Shown: positions 1-7,574 of the stretch, piece by piece
Layout of the letters: every line of letters begins with the position of its first letter
How positions within the stretch are numbered: the stretch's first letter is position 1
Source of the DNA: Bacillota bacterium
GTDB taxonomy: Bacteria; Bacillota; Clostridia; Oscillospirales; Ruminococcaceae
Assembly (NCBI GenBank): GCA_023460035.1
Contig: JAEWRN010000017.1
Location: forward strand, 1 to 21,145
Direction of reading: 5' to 3'
DNA: 21,145 nt
Notes under the pieces: generated by a model
Databases searched by the model: none
Told to the model about the DNA's origin: nothing
The model's input: the letters and a program-made list of their open reading frames with translations, nothing else
Program-made: the position numbers and the translations under genes

Positions 1-187
1 TAGAACGGGTCTTTGCCGACGCTAAGGAAAAACACGCTATGCGTTATACACAATATCGCGGCCTCACTCAGGTAACAAACTGGGTGAAGCTTAAGTTTGC
101 TGCCATGAATCTCAAAAAACTGGCTAACTGGAAATGGAAAACCCGTTTTTCTTGCGCCGTATTCACTATTTTGGGCTTACAATATCC
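1..187 (+). mobile_element. C-terminal fragment of an IS1182-like transposase
   Basis: From position 3 the plus strand encodes a peptide that starts ERVFADAKEKH, continues through MRYTQYRGL and reaches AAMNLKKLANW near position 130. This is the characteristic C-terminal block of IS1182-family DDE transposases, recognised by recall of the family. The 5' part lies outside the window. The reading frame shows no stop after the conserved block: it stays open to 770 on the antisense strand of the FAD oxidoreductase gene, so the true end of the transposase and the IS terminus cannot be placed. The boundary at 187 is simply where the neighbouring gene's stop codon begins. I infer an IS copy, possibly degenerate or frameshifted near position 130, immediately downstream of the salvage operon. 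Confidence 0.75.
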
Positions 188-1372
188 TTACAAGGGCGGT
201 TCAATTTCACTGATGTGCAGCGGTACCCCGCGCTTTTGCAGCGTGGGCTGCACCGCGCTTGCACCCGCTGCGGCGGCAATGCCCGCGGCTTCCCCCGTTA
301 CCGCGGCGGCCGGTATTACCCGCGTGACGTCCCATAAATCACCCTGCACGCTGATGCAGCGCCCGGCTGCCCAAAGGTTGCGGTTTACCCGCCCGTGCAG
401 GCTGCCAAGCGGCAGCTCGTACACGGTGCCGGTTTTGCGCCAGTCTGCCACAAGACCCACACTGTCGGCTTGCGGGGTGTTGGCAATGCTTTGCCCCGGC
501 TGGCTTGCCCCCACAAGGCGGCGCGTCATGCGCAGCTGCGGCAGCGTTGGCAGGGTGGTCAGCGCATGGGCATTCGTCACGCCGCCTTCGGCTAAAAACG
601 CACGGCGCTGCACCTCGTGTGAGCGGCCAAGCGCAGCACTGAGCTGCCATGGGTCCAGCCCGTCAAAAGGCTCGCCATCAAGCTGGGCGGCCGCAGGCTC
701 GTGCAACGCGGCGCGCTCGTCGCTCTCGCCCAAAATGTGCAGGCGGTTTTGCCCGCCAAACAGGCTGTAATACCAAGCCGTCAGCCGGCTTTGCTGTGCG
801 CAGCGGGCCGTTTTTTCCCCCGCAAGGCGGCAGATCACCGCGTCCCCGGTGGCATCGACCACGGCACCGGCCTGCAACGCCGTGCGGCCCGCACTGTTTT
901 CTAAAATCAGGGCATTTACCGCGCCTGCGCTGTGCGGCGCCGCGCACACTGCACTGCCATATAAAATGCGCACACCCGCTTCGCGCAGCAGCTTTTCTGC
1001 CGAAAGGGCAAATAGCTGCGGGTCGTACTGCACTTTCATGCGCTGCTTGCTGCGCACCGCAGCCGAATGCGGGCGAAGCCATTTGTCCGGCACACGGCCC
1101 GCGGGGCCATGGCGAATCGAAAGCCAAAACAGCTCGTCACAAATGCCCCTGCTCACCTGCCTGCCGCACCCGTCGCACAGCGGCAGGTAAATGGCAATCA
1201 GCCCGAGCGTGGCAAGCCCGCCCAGCAGGTACTCGCGCTCAATCAGCATCACATCTGCCCCAAGGCGCGCGGCAGAAAGTGCGGCGGCAATACCCGCAAT
1301 GCCACCGCCCGCCACCGCCACATCGCACTGCGCCAAAACGGGGGTGCGCAAGGCTTCAACAAAATATTCCAT
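188..1372 (-). CDS. FAD-dependent oxidoreductase (FAD_oxidored family)
   Basis: The 394-residue product begins MEYFVEALRTP and has an N-terminal dinucleotide-binding site, DVAVAGGGIAGIAAALSAA at about residues 17-35, followed by a LIEREYLLGGLATLGL segment typical of the PF12831 FAD oxidoreductases. A second FAD-contact region, VVDATGDAV, lies mid-protein, and the C-terminal NLWAAGRCIS and DLWDVTRVIPAAAVTGEAAG segments are the family's FAD-binding end. The ATG at 1372 is chosen over an upstream in-frame ATG at 1420 because it lies 4 nt after the stop of the HAD gene and is preceded by a GGGGGTG ribosome binding site. It is the last gene of the murQ-EIIA-HAD-FAD unit. Substrate is unknown; the family oxidises varied small molecules. 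No signal peptide is visible, so it should be cytoplasmic. The end abuts the IS fragment but the C-terminus looks natural. Confidence 0.85.
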   Translation of the reverse strand: MEYFVEALRTPVLAQCDVAVAGGGIAGIAAALSAARLGADVMLIEREYLLGGLATLGLIAIYLPLCDGCGRQVSRGICDELFWLSIRHGPAGRVPDKWLRPHSAAVRSKQRMKVQYDPQLFALSAEKLLREAGVRILYGSAVCAAPHSAGAVNALILENSAGRTALQAGAVVDATGDAVICRLAGEKTARCAQQSRLTAWYYSLFGGQNRLHILGESDERAALHEPAAAQLDGEPFDGLDPWQLSAALGRSHEVQRRAFLAEGGVTNAHALTTLPTLPQLRMTRRLVGASQPGQSIANTPQADSVGLVADWRKTGTVYELPLGSLHGRVNRNLWAAGRCISVQGDLWDVTRVIPAAAVTGEAAGIAAAAGASAVQPTLQKRGVPLHISEIEPPL

Positions 1373-1376
1373 CGTT

Positions 1377-2210
1377 TCACCCCCGCCCCAGCAGCGCCGG
1401 GCAAAAATAGCGGATTGCACTGGTCAGCGGGTTGTCATCGTGGCCTGCGCAGACATAGCCCGCATATTGTAATGCCTCTTTGGCGGCGCCGGCCGGTACC
1501 GCGGTGTAAGGTGCCTGCCGCAGCATCGGCACATCGTTTGCACTGTCGCCCAGCACCAGCACCCGGCCCGGCGAAACGCCGGTTTTTTTGGCAAGCCAAA
1601 GGATGCCATGCCATTTGCTTGTGCCGCCGGGGCCAATCTCCGCCGCGCCAATTTGGGGGTAAAGCGAAAGTGCGCAGTCTGCAAAGCCGCTTTGCAGGTC
1701 TGCAAAATCCGCATCGCGCAAGCCCTGCAGCGCCAGCTTTGCAACCGTCAGTGCCAGTGGGTCTATCAGCTCTTCGCGCAGGCCAAACCCGTTAAAAGGC
1801 GCATCGTTTACACTCATGCGAAATGTGTGCCGCGCCAAATCCACCCGGGGGTCCTGTTTGCTGAAATAGGGCATGGTGTCCGTTTGTACCGAGTAAACAA
1901 GGCCGCGCTGTGCACAAAAATCGTACAGCCGCCGCAATTGCCCGGGTGCAAAGGCGGCCGTGTGCAGTGGCCGCCCGGCACCGACATCCCACACCAGCGC
2001 ACCGTTGCAAGCCACTGCCAGCGGCATTTGCAGTTGCTGTGCATAACGGCTGCAAAAAGCGGGGTGCCGCCCGGTGGCAAAATAAACAGGCACCCCTGCT
2101 TTTTGCAGTTTTTGTATTGTTGCAGCATCCCGTGTGCCAACTTTTTGGCTGCTGTTTAGCAGGGTACCGTCTAAATCGGTGAAAATTGCATCAAAACAAG
2201 GTGTTTGCAT
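1377..2210 (-). CDS. Cof-type HAD-IIB family phosphatase
   Basis: This 277-residue protein has all four HAD motifs: DLDGTLL at residues 12-18 (nucleophile Asp12 and acid/base Asp14), the motif II threonine in ATGR at about 45-48, a motif III lysine near residue 199, and GDSANDVPML at 221-230. The stretch between motifs II and III is the large C2 cap expected of the IIB/Cof subclass. These enzymes are cytoplasmic, Mg-dependent phosphatases, most acting on sugar phosphates or nucleotide-like substrates; exact substrate cannot be read from sequence. It starts 4 nt after the EIIA stop and ends 4 nt before the FAD gene, so it is surely cotranscribed with murQ. In this setting a role in dephosphorylating surplus amino-sugar phosphates is a reasonable inference, not shown. 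Confidence 0.9.
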   Translation of the reverse strand: MQTPCFDAIFTDLDGTLLNSSQKVGTRDAATIQKLQKAGVPVYFATGRHPAFCSRYAQQLQMPLAVACNGALVWDVGAGRPLHTAAFAPGQLRRLYDFCAQRGLVYSVQTDTMPYFSKQDPRVDLARHTFRMSVNDAPFNGFGLREELIDPLALTVAKLALQGLRDADFADLQSGFADCALSLYPQIGAAEIGPGGTSKWHGILWLAKKTGVSPGRVLVLGDSANDVPMLRQAPYTAVPAGAAKEALQYAGYVCAGHDDNPLTSAIRYFCPALLGRG

Positions 2211-2214
2211 GGGG

Positions 2215-2661
2215 TCACCGCACCGTGATCAAGGTTGTTTTACCGGCCGTACAGTCAGCACAGGTATACTCTAACTCGTAATTTTCAGGGTCGATGACGA
2301 CCATGGGCGAAATGGGCGACAGGTTTGCCTTGCGGCAGCGCTTAAGGTCTAGCTTCATCAGCTTTTCGCCCTGTTTGACCTGCTGCCCCTTTTGCACATA
2401 GCAGGTAAACCCCTTGCCTTTAAGGTCTACTGTGTCAATGCCGATGTGCAGCAAAATTTCCACGTCGCCCGCGGCGGCAAGGCAAACCGCGTGCAGGGTG
2501 GTGGCAATCGCGGTTACCACCCCGTCGCACGGGGCGACCACCAGCCCATCCGCCGGGTCAACCGCCACCCCTTTGCCCATTACGTCGGTGGCAAATGTTT
2601 CGTCCGGTACCTGTGCCATTGGGATACTTTTACCGCTCATCGGCGCTTTTAATTCCAGCAT
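2215..2661 (-). CDS. PTS glucose-family EIIA component (Crr-like)
   Basis: A 148-residue stand-alone EIIA(Glc) domain. The family signature is intact: the auxiliary His57 in LHAVCLAA and the phosphorylated His72 in LLHIGIDTV, followed by LKGKGFTCYVQKGQQV, which matches the C-terminal half of Crr. It takes phosphate from HPr and passes it to an EIIB. The start MLELKAPMSG at 2661 is preceded by GGAAGGGGAAG; the longer in-frame extension lies inside murQ and lacks family similarity. The start codon overlaps the 3' end of murQ by 32 nt in another frame, implying translational coupling. The EIIBC gene at 10116-11489 has no EIIA domain, so this protein is the probable partner (inference). MurP of E. 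coli likewise depends on a separate EIIA(Glc). Confidence 0.93.
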   Translation of the reverse strand: MLELKAPMSGKSIPMAQVPDETFATDVMGKGVAVDPADGLVVAPCDGVVTAIATTLHAVCLAAAGDVEILLHIGIDTVDLKGKGFTCYVQKGQQVKQGEKLMKLDLKRCRKANLSPISPMVVIDPENYELEYTCADCTAGKTTLITVR

Positions 2662-3583
2662 CGTCTTTTTCTTCCCCTTCCAGTATCGGCCGCAAAAAGC
2701 CGCCGTTTTTTTGAAGCAGTTCTGCAGCCTGCGCAGCGCTGATGCCCTTAGCCAGCATGACCACTGCAAGCTTTACACTGCCGCCTGCCTGCTGCAACGC
2801 AGCCGCGGCCTGCCCGCCTGTTGTTTGCGGCACAAGCTGCTGTAGCATGCGCCGGCTGCGCTGCACCAGCTTTTCATTGCTGGCCGTTAAATCCACCATA
2901 TAGTTGCGGTATACCTTGCCCATGCGCACCATGGTGCCGGTGGTCAGCAGGTTCAATACGGTTTTCTGCGCCGTGCCCGCTTTTAGCCGGGTCGAGCCGC
3001 TAAGCGCCTCCGGGCCAACTTCCACCTCAATGGCAATGTCACTGTACTTTGCAAGCTGACTGTTTTTATTGTTGGTGACGCACAGGGTGGCGGCGCCCCA
3101 GCGCCGGGCCGCCTGCAGCGCGCCGATGCAATACGGGGTGCGCCCGCTGGCGGCAATGGCACACACCACGTCGTTTTGGGTAATATCATACGCCGCAAGC
3201 TGGGCCTGCGCAAGCTGCGGGTCGTCCTCTGCGTTTTCTACCGCCTTGCGAATGGCGGCATCTCCGCCGGCAATCAGGCCGATGACCCTGTCAAACGGCA
3301 CCGAAAAAGTGGGCGGGCATTCAGACGCATCCAAAATACCCAGCCGCCCGCTGGTGCCCGCGCCAAGGTAAAACAGCCGCCCGCCGCGCTGCATCTGCCG
3401 CACAATCAAATCAATCGCGCCGGCAATGGCCGGTGCCGCAGCATCCACCGCATCGGTGATGGTGCGGTTTTGGTCGTTGATGAGCTTCACCATGTCAAGG
3501 GTGGGCAAGCGGTCAAGCTGTGTGGTTGCCGGGTTGACAGCCTCGGTGGTAAGCTGTGCAATCTGCTGTTCAAGCTGCTGCAT
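2630..3583 (-). CDS. murQ: N-acetylmuramic acid 6-phosphate etherase
   Basis: MurQ cleaves the lactyl ether of MurNAc-6-phosphate, giving GlcNAc-6-phosphate and D-lactate, in the cytoplasm. The 317-residue product opens with TTEAVNPATTQLDRLPTLDMV, the usual MurQ N-terminus, and contains a SIS domain with YLGAGTSGRLGILDASECPPT at about 72-92. The two catalytic glutamates known from E. coli MurQ (Glu83 and Glu114) have counterparts at Glu88 in DASE and Glu119 in ENAEDD, with the same 31-residue spacing. LSGSTRLKAGTAQK follows later, as in the family. The start at 3583 is preceded by AAGGGAGAG; an upstream in-frame ATG at 3688 lies inside the divergent regulator. It is the first gene of its operon and is divergent from a MurR-like regulator, the classical arrangement. 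Confidence 0.96.
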   Translation of the reverse strand: MQQLEQQIAQLTTEAVNPATTQLDRLPTLDMVKLINDQNRTITDAVDAAAPAIAGAIDLIVRQMQRGGRLFYLGAGTSGRLGILDASECPPTFSVPFDRVIGLIAGGDAAIRKAVENAEDDPQLAQAQLAAYDITQNDVVCAIAASGRTPYCIGALQAARRWGAATLCVTNNKNSQLAKYSDIAIEVEVGPEALSGSTRLKAGTAQKTVLNLLTTGTMVRMGKVYRNYMVDLTASNEKLVQRSRRMLQQLVPQTTGGQAAAALQQAGGSVKLAVVMLAKGISAAQAAELLQKNGGFLRPILEGEEKDDAGIKSADER

Positions 3584-3615
3584 TTTTCTCTCCCTTTCTT
3601 TGCCTGTATTGCTTT

Positions 3616-3639
3616 GCGCGGGCTTTTTTTTACCCGCGC
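3616..3639. promoter_or_regulatory. Inverted repeat in the murQ/murR divergent promoter region
   Basis: In the 88-nt gap between the two divergent genes there is a perfect 7-bp inverted repeat, GCGCGGG at 3616-3622 and CCCGCGC at 3633-3639, separated by a T-rich 10-nt spacer. It lies just upstream of a plus-strand TATAAT. Its location suits an operator for the adjacent RpiR regulator, but a role as a hairpin in the murQ leader is equally possible. Operator function is inferred from position only. Confidence 0.4.
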
Positions 3640-3646
3640 TGTCAGG

Positions 3647-3652
3647 TATAAT
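3647..3652 (+). promoter_or_regulatory. -10 element for the RpiR regulator gene
   Basis: A perfect TATAAT lies 19 nt upstream of the proposed TTG start. The expected -35 position (about 3624-3629) is only a T run, so the promoter would be weak or need help. Initiation near 3659 would leave a leader of about a dozen nucleotides. No convincing -10 for murQ on the other strand was found. Confidence 0.5.
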
Positions 3653-3671
3653 AAAAAAAGAGGTGATTCTG

Positions 3672-4532
3672 TTGAGCTGTAAAGACAAAATTGAAGTCTA
3701 CGCGCCCTCTTTCACCAAGTCGGAAAAGGTTATCGCGCAGTACTTGCTGGATAATACCGAACACGCCTTAAAGCTGAGTATTCACGAAATTGCACAGGAG
3801 ATCAGCACCTCGGCTTCGTCTATCACACGCTTTTGCCACAAGCTGGGCTACGACAATTTTAAAGCGATGCGCTTTGACCTTGCCCCTGCGGCGGACGAAC
3901 TGGCGGTGGATGATTTTCGCCGCGTGATGGGCTGGTTTACCAACACCGAGGACCTTGTAAAAAATTACCTGATGGGCATGAACGACGTGTGCAGGCAGGC
4001 GTTGCAGCTGAATAACATGAAATCGATTCAAGAGCTGGCACAGCTGATTTATGATGCCGACACGATTTACCTGTTTGGTATCGGTGCCTCCTCCATCATT
4101 GCGCACAATTTAGAAGAAAAGCTGGTCAAGCTGCGCAAACGCTGCAATTTCCACCAGGATTCTGACTTTGGGGTACAGGTGGCCAACAGCGCCACCAGCC
4201 GCGACCTTGCGATTGCCATCTCTTACAGCGGCCTGACAGAAGATATTTTGCGCGCCGCGCGCAATGTGCGCAAAAACGGCTGCCCGGTGGTGGCGATGGT
4301 GCGCCAGGGCAATTCGCCGTTGCGCAAGATGGCAGATTATGTGATTTCGGTGCCCAATGTCGAGCAGGTCACCCGCATTACCTCTCTGTTTCCCCGCTAT
4401 GCCCAGCTGTTTTTAATTGATATTTTGTTTTTGAACATTGCCCAGATTATGGGCATTGACCCCAGCGATATTTTGAAAGAGTACCGCAGCATCATGCGCC
4501 CGCCGGATGACGAGCGCCCGTTTCACCGCTAA
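3672..4532 (+). CDS. murR: RpiR/MurR-family phosphosugar-sensing transcriptional regulator
   Basis: A 286-residue regulator with an N-terminal RpiR helix-turn-helix at about residues 5-75 (FTKSEKVIAQYLLDN, then STSASSITRFCHKLGY) and a C-terminal SIS phosphosugar-binding domain at about 125-250 with LFGIGASS and AISYSGLTED. The start is taken as TTG at 3672 because AGAGGTGA ends a few bases upstream and the RpiR similarity begins at once; an in-frame GTG at 3663 is an alternative with a poorer ribosome binding site. It is divergent from murQ, as MurR is in E. coli, so it probably senses MurNAc-6P or a related phosphosugar and controls this locus (inference). Its last 41 nt overlap, tail to tail, the 3' end of the acetyltransferase gene on the other strand. 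Confidence 0.88.
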   Translation: MSCKDKIEVYAPSFTKSEKVIAQYLLDNTEHALKLSIHEIAQEISTSASSITRFCHKLGYDNFKAMRFDLAPAADELAVDDFRRVMGWFTNTEDLVKNYLMGMNDVCRQALQLNNMKSIQELAQLIYDADTIYLFGIGASSIIAHNLEEKLVKLRKRCNFHQDSDFGVQVANSATSRDLAIAISYSGLTEDILRAARNVRKNGCPVVAMVRQGNSPLRKMADYVISVPNVEQVTRITSLFPRYAQLFLIDILFLNIAQIMGIDPSDILKEYRSIMRPPDDERPFHR

Positions 4533-5469
4533 GCGGCAGCCGGGCGTTGCATTCGGCAAAGCTGCGGTACGCCGCAAACCCGTACCGGGCATACAGCCGT
4601 GCCCCCGGCGCGTCGGTCGTCATAAAATACGCAAGGTACAGCCCCTCACAAGACATGTCGTACAGCATCTCGCAAAGCAAAATGCTGCCCAGAGAAAGGT
4701 TGCGGCAGTCTGGCCGCACCCCAAACGGGCCAAACCGGCAGGCCTGCCCGCCCATACCGCGCCCGGCAAACCCGGCGACCTGCCCCGCGGGGTCGATGCA
4801 AAGCCAGGTCTGCCGGCACAAAAGGCCCGCCTGCAACAGCTGTTCGGCATTGTGCACCCAGCCGGCAGTAAACCACTGCTTTAAAAATACAATCAGTTCG
4901 CCTGCCCGGCTGCCGGGGCACCGCATAAAGCGGTAACCCAGCGCCTCGGCATGCGTTCTTTTTTTTTGCACTTCTTCGGGCACCGTATAATTAAACAGCG
5001 TGCGCGCCATAGCGCTGTGCTGCGCACCAAACCGGTAACCCCGGTGCCGCAGCAAGCGTTCTGCCGCGGCATATTGCGCGGTATCGACCCCCGGCATAAA
5101 GTAGCCGGGGCTGTAAAGCCCCACCACCAGCTGTGTGACACCGCGCAGGGCAAGGCGGTTTTCCAGCTCTGCCAGCAGGCCATCCGCCACCCCGGCTTTT
5201 CGCGCACAGGGTGCGGTGCCAAATGCCAGCAGCCAGCCGGTGCCCTGCTGCAGCCCGCGTTCATAATAAGGTACCCTGCGCACAATGCCCACGGCAAACC
5301 CCAGCAGGCTGCCCGCCGCTTCGTGCAGCAAAAACAGTGCCGGGTCAAAATTATCGTCGCAAAGCAGCTGTGTGCGCAGTTTATCCGCCGTCAGCTTGTC
5401 CGCCGTCAGCGTTTCGTTCCAAAGGGCGGTCACCGCGGCAAGGTCGGCTGTTTCAAATTGTCGTATCAT
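4492..5469 (-). CDS. GNAT-family acetyltransferase with two GNAT-like halves
   Basis: The 325-residue protein begins MIRQFETADLAAVTALWNET, a typical GNAT N-terminus. The first half (about 1-155) carries the motif A region FGTAPCARKAGVADGLLAELE. A second half (about 165-310) repeats the fold with FGVRPDCRNLSLGSILLCEML and a C-terminal GARLYARYGFAAYRSF motif B. Tandem GNAT proteins of this size are common in Firmicutes; substrates are mostly unknown. The start at 5469 has AGGGGAG upstream and overlaps the end of mupG by 17 nt, so it is cotranscribed. Near residues 22-31 a LTADK unit is duplicated in tandem. Acetylation of an amino sugar or peptide from cell-wall turnover is a guess from context. 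The 3' end overlaps the convergent regulator by 41 nt. Confidence 0.85.
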   Translation of the reverse strand: MIRQFETADLAAVTALWNETLTADKLTADKLRTQLLCDDNFDPALFLLHEAAGSLLGFAVGIVRRVPYYERGLQQGTGWLLAFGTAPCARKAGVADGLLAELENRLALRGVTQLVVGLYSPGYFMPGVDTAQYAAAERLLRHRGYRFGAQHSAMARTLFNYTVPEEVQKKRTHAEALGYRFMRCPGSRAGELIVFLKQWFTAGWVHNAEQLLQAGLLCRQTWLCIDPAGQVAGFAGRGMGGQACRFGPFGVRPDCRNLSLGSILLCEMLYDMSCEGLYLAYFMTTDAPGARLYARYGFAAYRSFAECNARLPLSGETGARHPAGA

Positions 5470-6592
5470 CCGTCTGCTCCCCTGTCACCGGCTTTAAACT
5501 AAAATCACTGCCGGGGCAAAGCAGCCCCAGCTTCCATAAATCCGCCTCAATTACCCTGCCCACACGGTTTTGCAGCAGCGTAGCGGGCTGGCTGGCACAC
5601 AACACCTGCAACTCGCCGGAATAACGCAGCGCATTGCGGTTGCACACCATCACATCCCCGCGCAGGCGCGGCCCGGCAAGGCGCACGGCCACCAGTTGCC
5701 CCGGTGCCGCCATTTCGCGCGAAGTCTGCGAGCGCACGGCCCATGCCGCTGCGTCCGGCCGGGCATGGTGCGGGGCGTCAAACGCAATCTGCCGCTCCTG
5801 CGCCGTTGCCCCGTCATCTGGCTGCACCCGCAGCACCGGCACCCCGCCGCGGCAGGCAAGGTCCACCCCGGCAAGCTCGTCTTCACTTGCAAACGGGTCA
5901 CCAATCAGCACATCGTCAATCACCCCGGTAGCAACCAGCTGAAGCGCCGCTTCGCCGGGGTGCAGGGTGCGGGTGGTCTCCACCGTGGGCAGGCCGCAGG
6001 CAAGCGGCAGCCGGGGCGCGTGGTGGGCTGCCACACAGGCCGTCACCGGGATGCCAAAAGCCGCATACTGGCGCGCACGCTGCGCCGCAAAGCCCAAAGA
6101 AAGCCCGCTTTCGGGCAGCGGGTAATAGTTGTGGTGCCCCCGCAACTGCAAGTTGGGGTACCGCGCGCGCAGCAGCTTCACCTGATGCTCTACCTGCTGC
6201 CGGGTCAACACCGAGGCATTGAGCATCAGCCCCGGCAAGCCCAGCTGCCCCACCAGCCGCAGCATGGCCTGCTCGTCAAAGCCAAAATCCATGCGCACCC
6301 AGTCGGGTGCAAGGGCGCGCAGTGCAAGCCGCCGCGGTTCATCGTTTAGTAGCGTGTTTGCCACCGCGCCGGATACATCCAGCGAAACCTGCATGCCCCA
6401 CGCATGCGCAAACCCGGCAATGCGGCCCAGCACTGCAAGGCTTTTTGCAAAGCCCAGCTCTGGGATGTGCAGCGAGCTGAATACCTCCCCGCAGCCAAGG
6501 GCGTGCGCCTGTCGAAGATAGGCCTCAATGCGCGCTTCGTCCGCTTCGCTGCCATCGGGGAAGACCGCGACGCCAAAGGTGTACTGTTTCAT
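5453..6592 (-). CDS. mupG: MupG-like 6-phospho-N-acetylmuramidase (DUF871 family)
   Basis: MupG of Staphylococcus aureus hydrolyses MurNAc-6P-GlcNAc, the product of PTS import of the cell-wall disaccharide, into MurNAc-6P and GlcNAc. This 379-residue protein has the DUF871 layout: a TIM-barrel N-terminal domain (about 1-240) beginning YTFGVAVFPDGS, with VSLDVSG near 69-75, RMDFGFD near 100-106, the family hallmark GHHNYYPLPESGLS at 152-165, LPTVETTR at 201-208 and GDPFASEDEL at 231-240, then a smaller beta-rich C-terminal domain to 379. AGGGGGCG precedes the ATG. It follows the mannose-6-phosphate isomerase by 25 nt and overlaps the acetyltransferase by 17 nt. The presence of murQ, a MurR-like regulator and a MurP-like transporter nearby supports the MupG function over other DUF871 roles. 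Confidence 0.9.
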   Translation of the reverse strand: MKQYTFGVAVFPDGSEADEARIEAYLRQAHALGCGEVFSSLHIPELGFAKSLAVLGRIAGFAHAWGMQVSLDVSGAVANTLLNDEPRRLALRALAPDWVRMDFGFDEQAMLRLVGQLGLPGLMLNASVLTRQQVEHQVKLLRARYPNLQLRGHHNYYPLPESGLSLGFAAQRARQYAAFGIPVTACVAAHHAPRLPLACGLPTVETTRTLHPGEAALQLVATGVIDDVLIGDPFASEDELAGVDLACRGGVPVLRVQPDDGATAQERQIAFDAPHHARPDAAAWAVRSQTSREMAAPGQLVAVRLAGPRLRGDVMVCNRNALRYSGELQVLCASQPATLLQNRVGRVIEADLWKLGLLCPGSDFSLKPVTGEQTDDTTI

Positions 6593-6617
6593 TCTGCGCC
6601 CCCTTTTTTAGGATGAT

Positions 6618-7574
6618 TTACCCGCGGCCGTCTGCCGGCACCGGGTGCCAGCTGCACAAAATACGGCAGTTGCCGCGCACGCTAAACGCGCGCAGGCTGG
6701 CGGGCAGTATCACGGTGCGGGTATATGGCAGCGGGTACTGCCTGCCGTCTGCGACCAGTACCGCGTCACCCTCCACCGCCGTCAACACCTGATAGGTGTT
6801 GCCCTTTTGCTGCTGCCACTCGTCGGCAATATCCACAATGTCGGCGGCAAACAACGGGTGGCGTATCGCACTGCGCATACTGGCCCCGCTGGCCGGCCTT
6901 GTGCCCGGTGCAAAATGGTGCAATTCGGGCTGCAGCGCAGGGTCCAGCACATCAAAGCTCTTTGCAAGGTGCAGCGGCCTGCCGCGCCCATAATCGCAGA
7001 TGCGGTAGGTGATGCCGCCAAAGCTACCCACCTCAATGGCAAGCATGTCCTTGCCGCAGGCATGTAGCATACCGCAGGGGATCAGCACAAAATCGCCCTG
7101 CCGTACCGGCACCTTGCGCACATAGCGGTCAATCTGGTCCTCCTGCGCCGCTTTGCGCAGCAGCTCGACATCCTGCGTTGTGGTGCCCGCCACCACATAA
7201 GCACCGGGCTTTGCCTCTAAAATGTACCACGACTCCGACTTTTCGCGGTCATGCTCGTTGTTCACCGCATACACTTCGCCGGGGTGCACCTGAATAGACA
7301 GGTCTTCTACCGGGTCCATATAGGCCAGCCGGATGAGCTGTGTTTCGGGGTCGTCGCCCATCAGCTCTTCGTGGTGTTCGTCAATCAGCTGCCGCAGGCT
7401 CTGCCCCGCATAGGTACCGCTTTCCACCACGTTTTCGGCGCCGGGGTAGGCGCAAACCTCCCGGGCAATGCCAATGGGCTTGCCCGGCTGCGCGCTTACC
7501 CCGCGCAGCGCCGCAAGGCGGGTGCCGCCCCAAATGCTGGGCAGGTAGTTGGGCTTTGGGAAAATGGGTTCCAT
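6618..7574 (-). CDS. manA: Class I mannose-6-phosphate isomerase
   Basis: Zinc-dependent interconversion of mannose-6-phosphate and fructose-6-phosphate in the cytoplasm. The 318-residue product is the length of the short Bacillus-type ManA. It opens with PIFPKPNYLPSIWGG and keeps the cupin zinc ligands Gln95 and His97 in LSIQVHPGE, Glu114 in KSESWYIL and His171 in CGMLHACG, plus the catalytic arginine in YRICDYGR (Arg191). Two adjacent ATGs are possible: 7577 overlaps the upstream stop as ATGA, while 7574 is better spaced from AAGGAGG and is used here. It is translationally coupled to the cupin isomerase upstream. The true substrate may be another hexose phosphate, since a second ManA-like protein lies two genes upstream. 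Confidence 0.92.
   Translation of the reverse strand: MEPIFPKPNYLPSIWGGTRLAALRGVSAQPGKPIGIAREVCAYPGAENVVESGTYAGQSLRQLIDEHHEELMGDDPETQLIRLAYMDPVEDLSIQVHPGEVYAVNNEHDREKSESWYILEAKPGAYVVAGTTTQDVELLRKAAQEDQIDRYVRKVPVRQGDFVLIPCGMLHACGKDMLAIEVGSFGGITYRICDYGRGRPLHLAKSFDVLDPALQPELHHFAPGTRPASGASMRSAIRHPLFAADIVDIADEWQQQKGNTYQVLTAVEGDAVLVADGRQYPLPYTRTVILPASLRAFSVRGNCRILCSWHPVPADGRG

Noticed and set aside
649..1795. Several long plus-strand frames across the FAD and HAD genes
   Set aside because: All are antisense, rich in Arg/Pro/Ala, and mutually overlapping, whereas the minus-strand genes carry full enzyme motifs.
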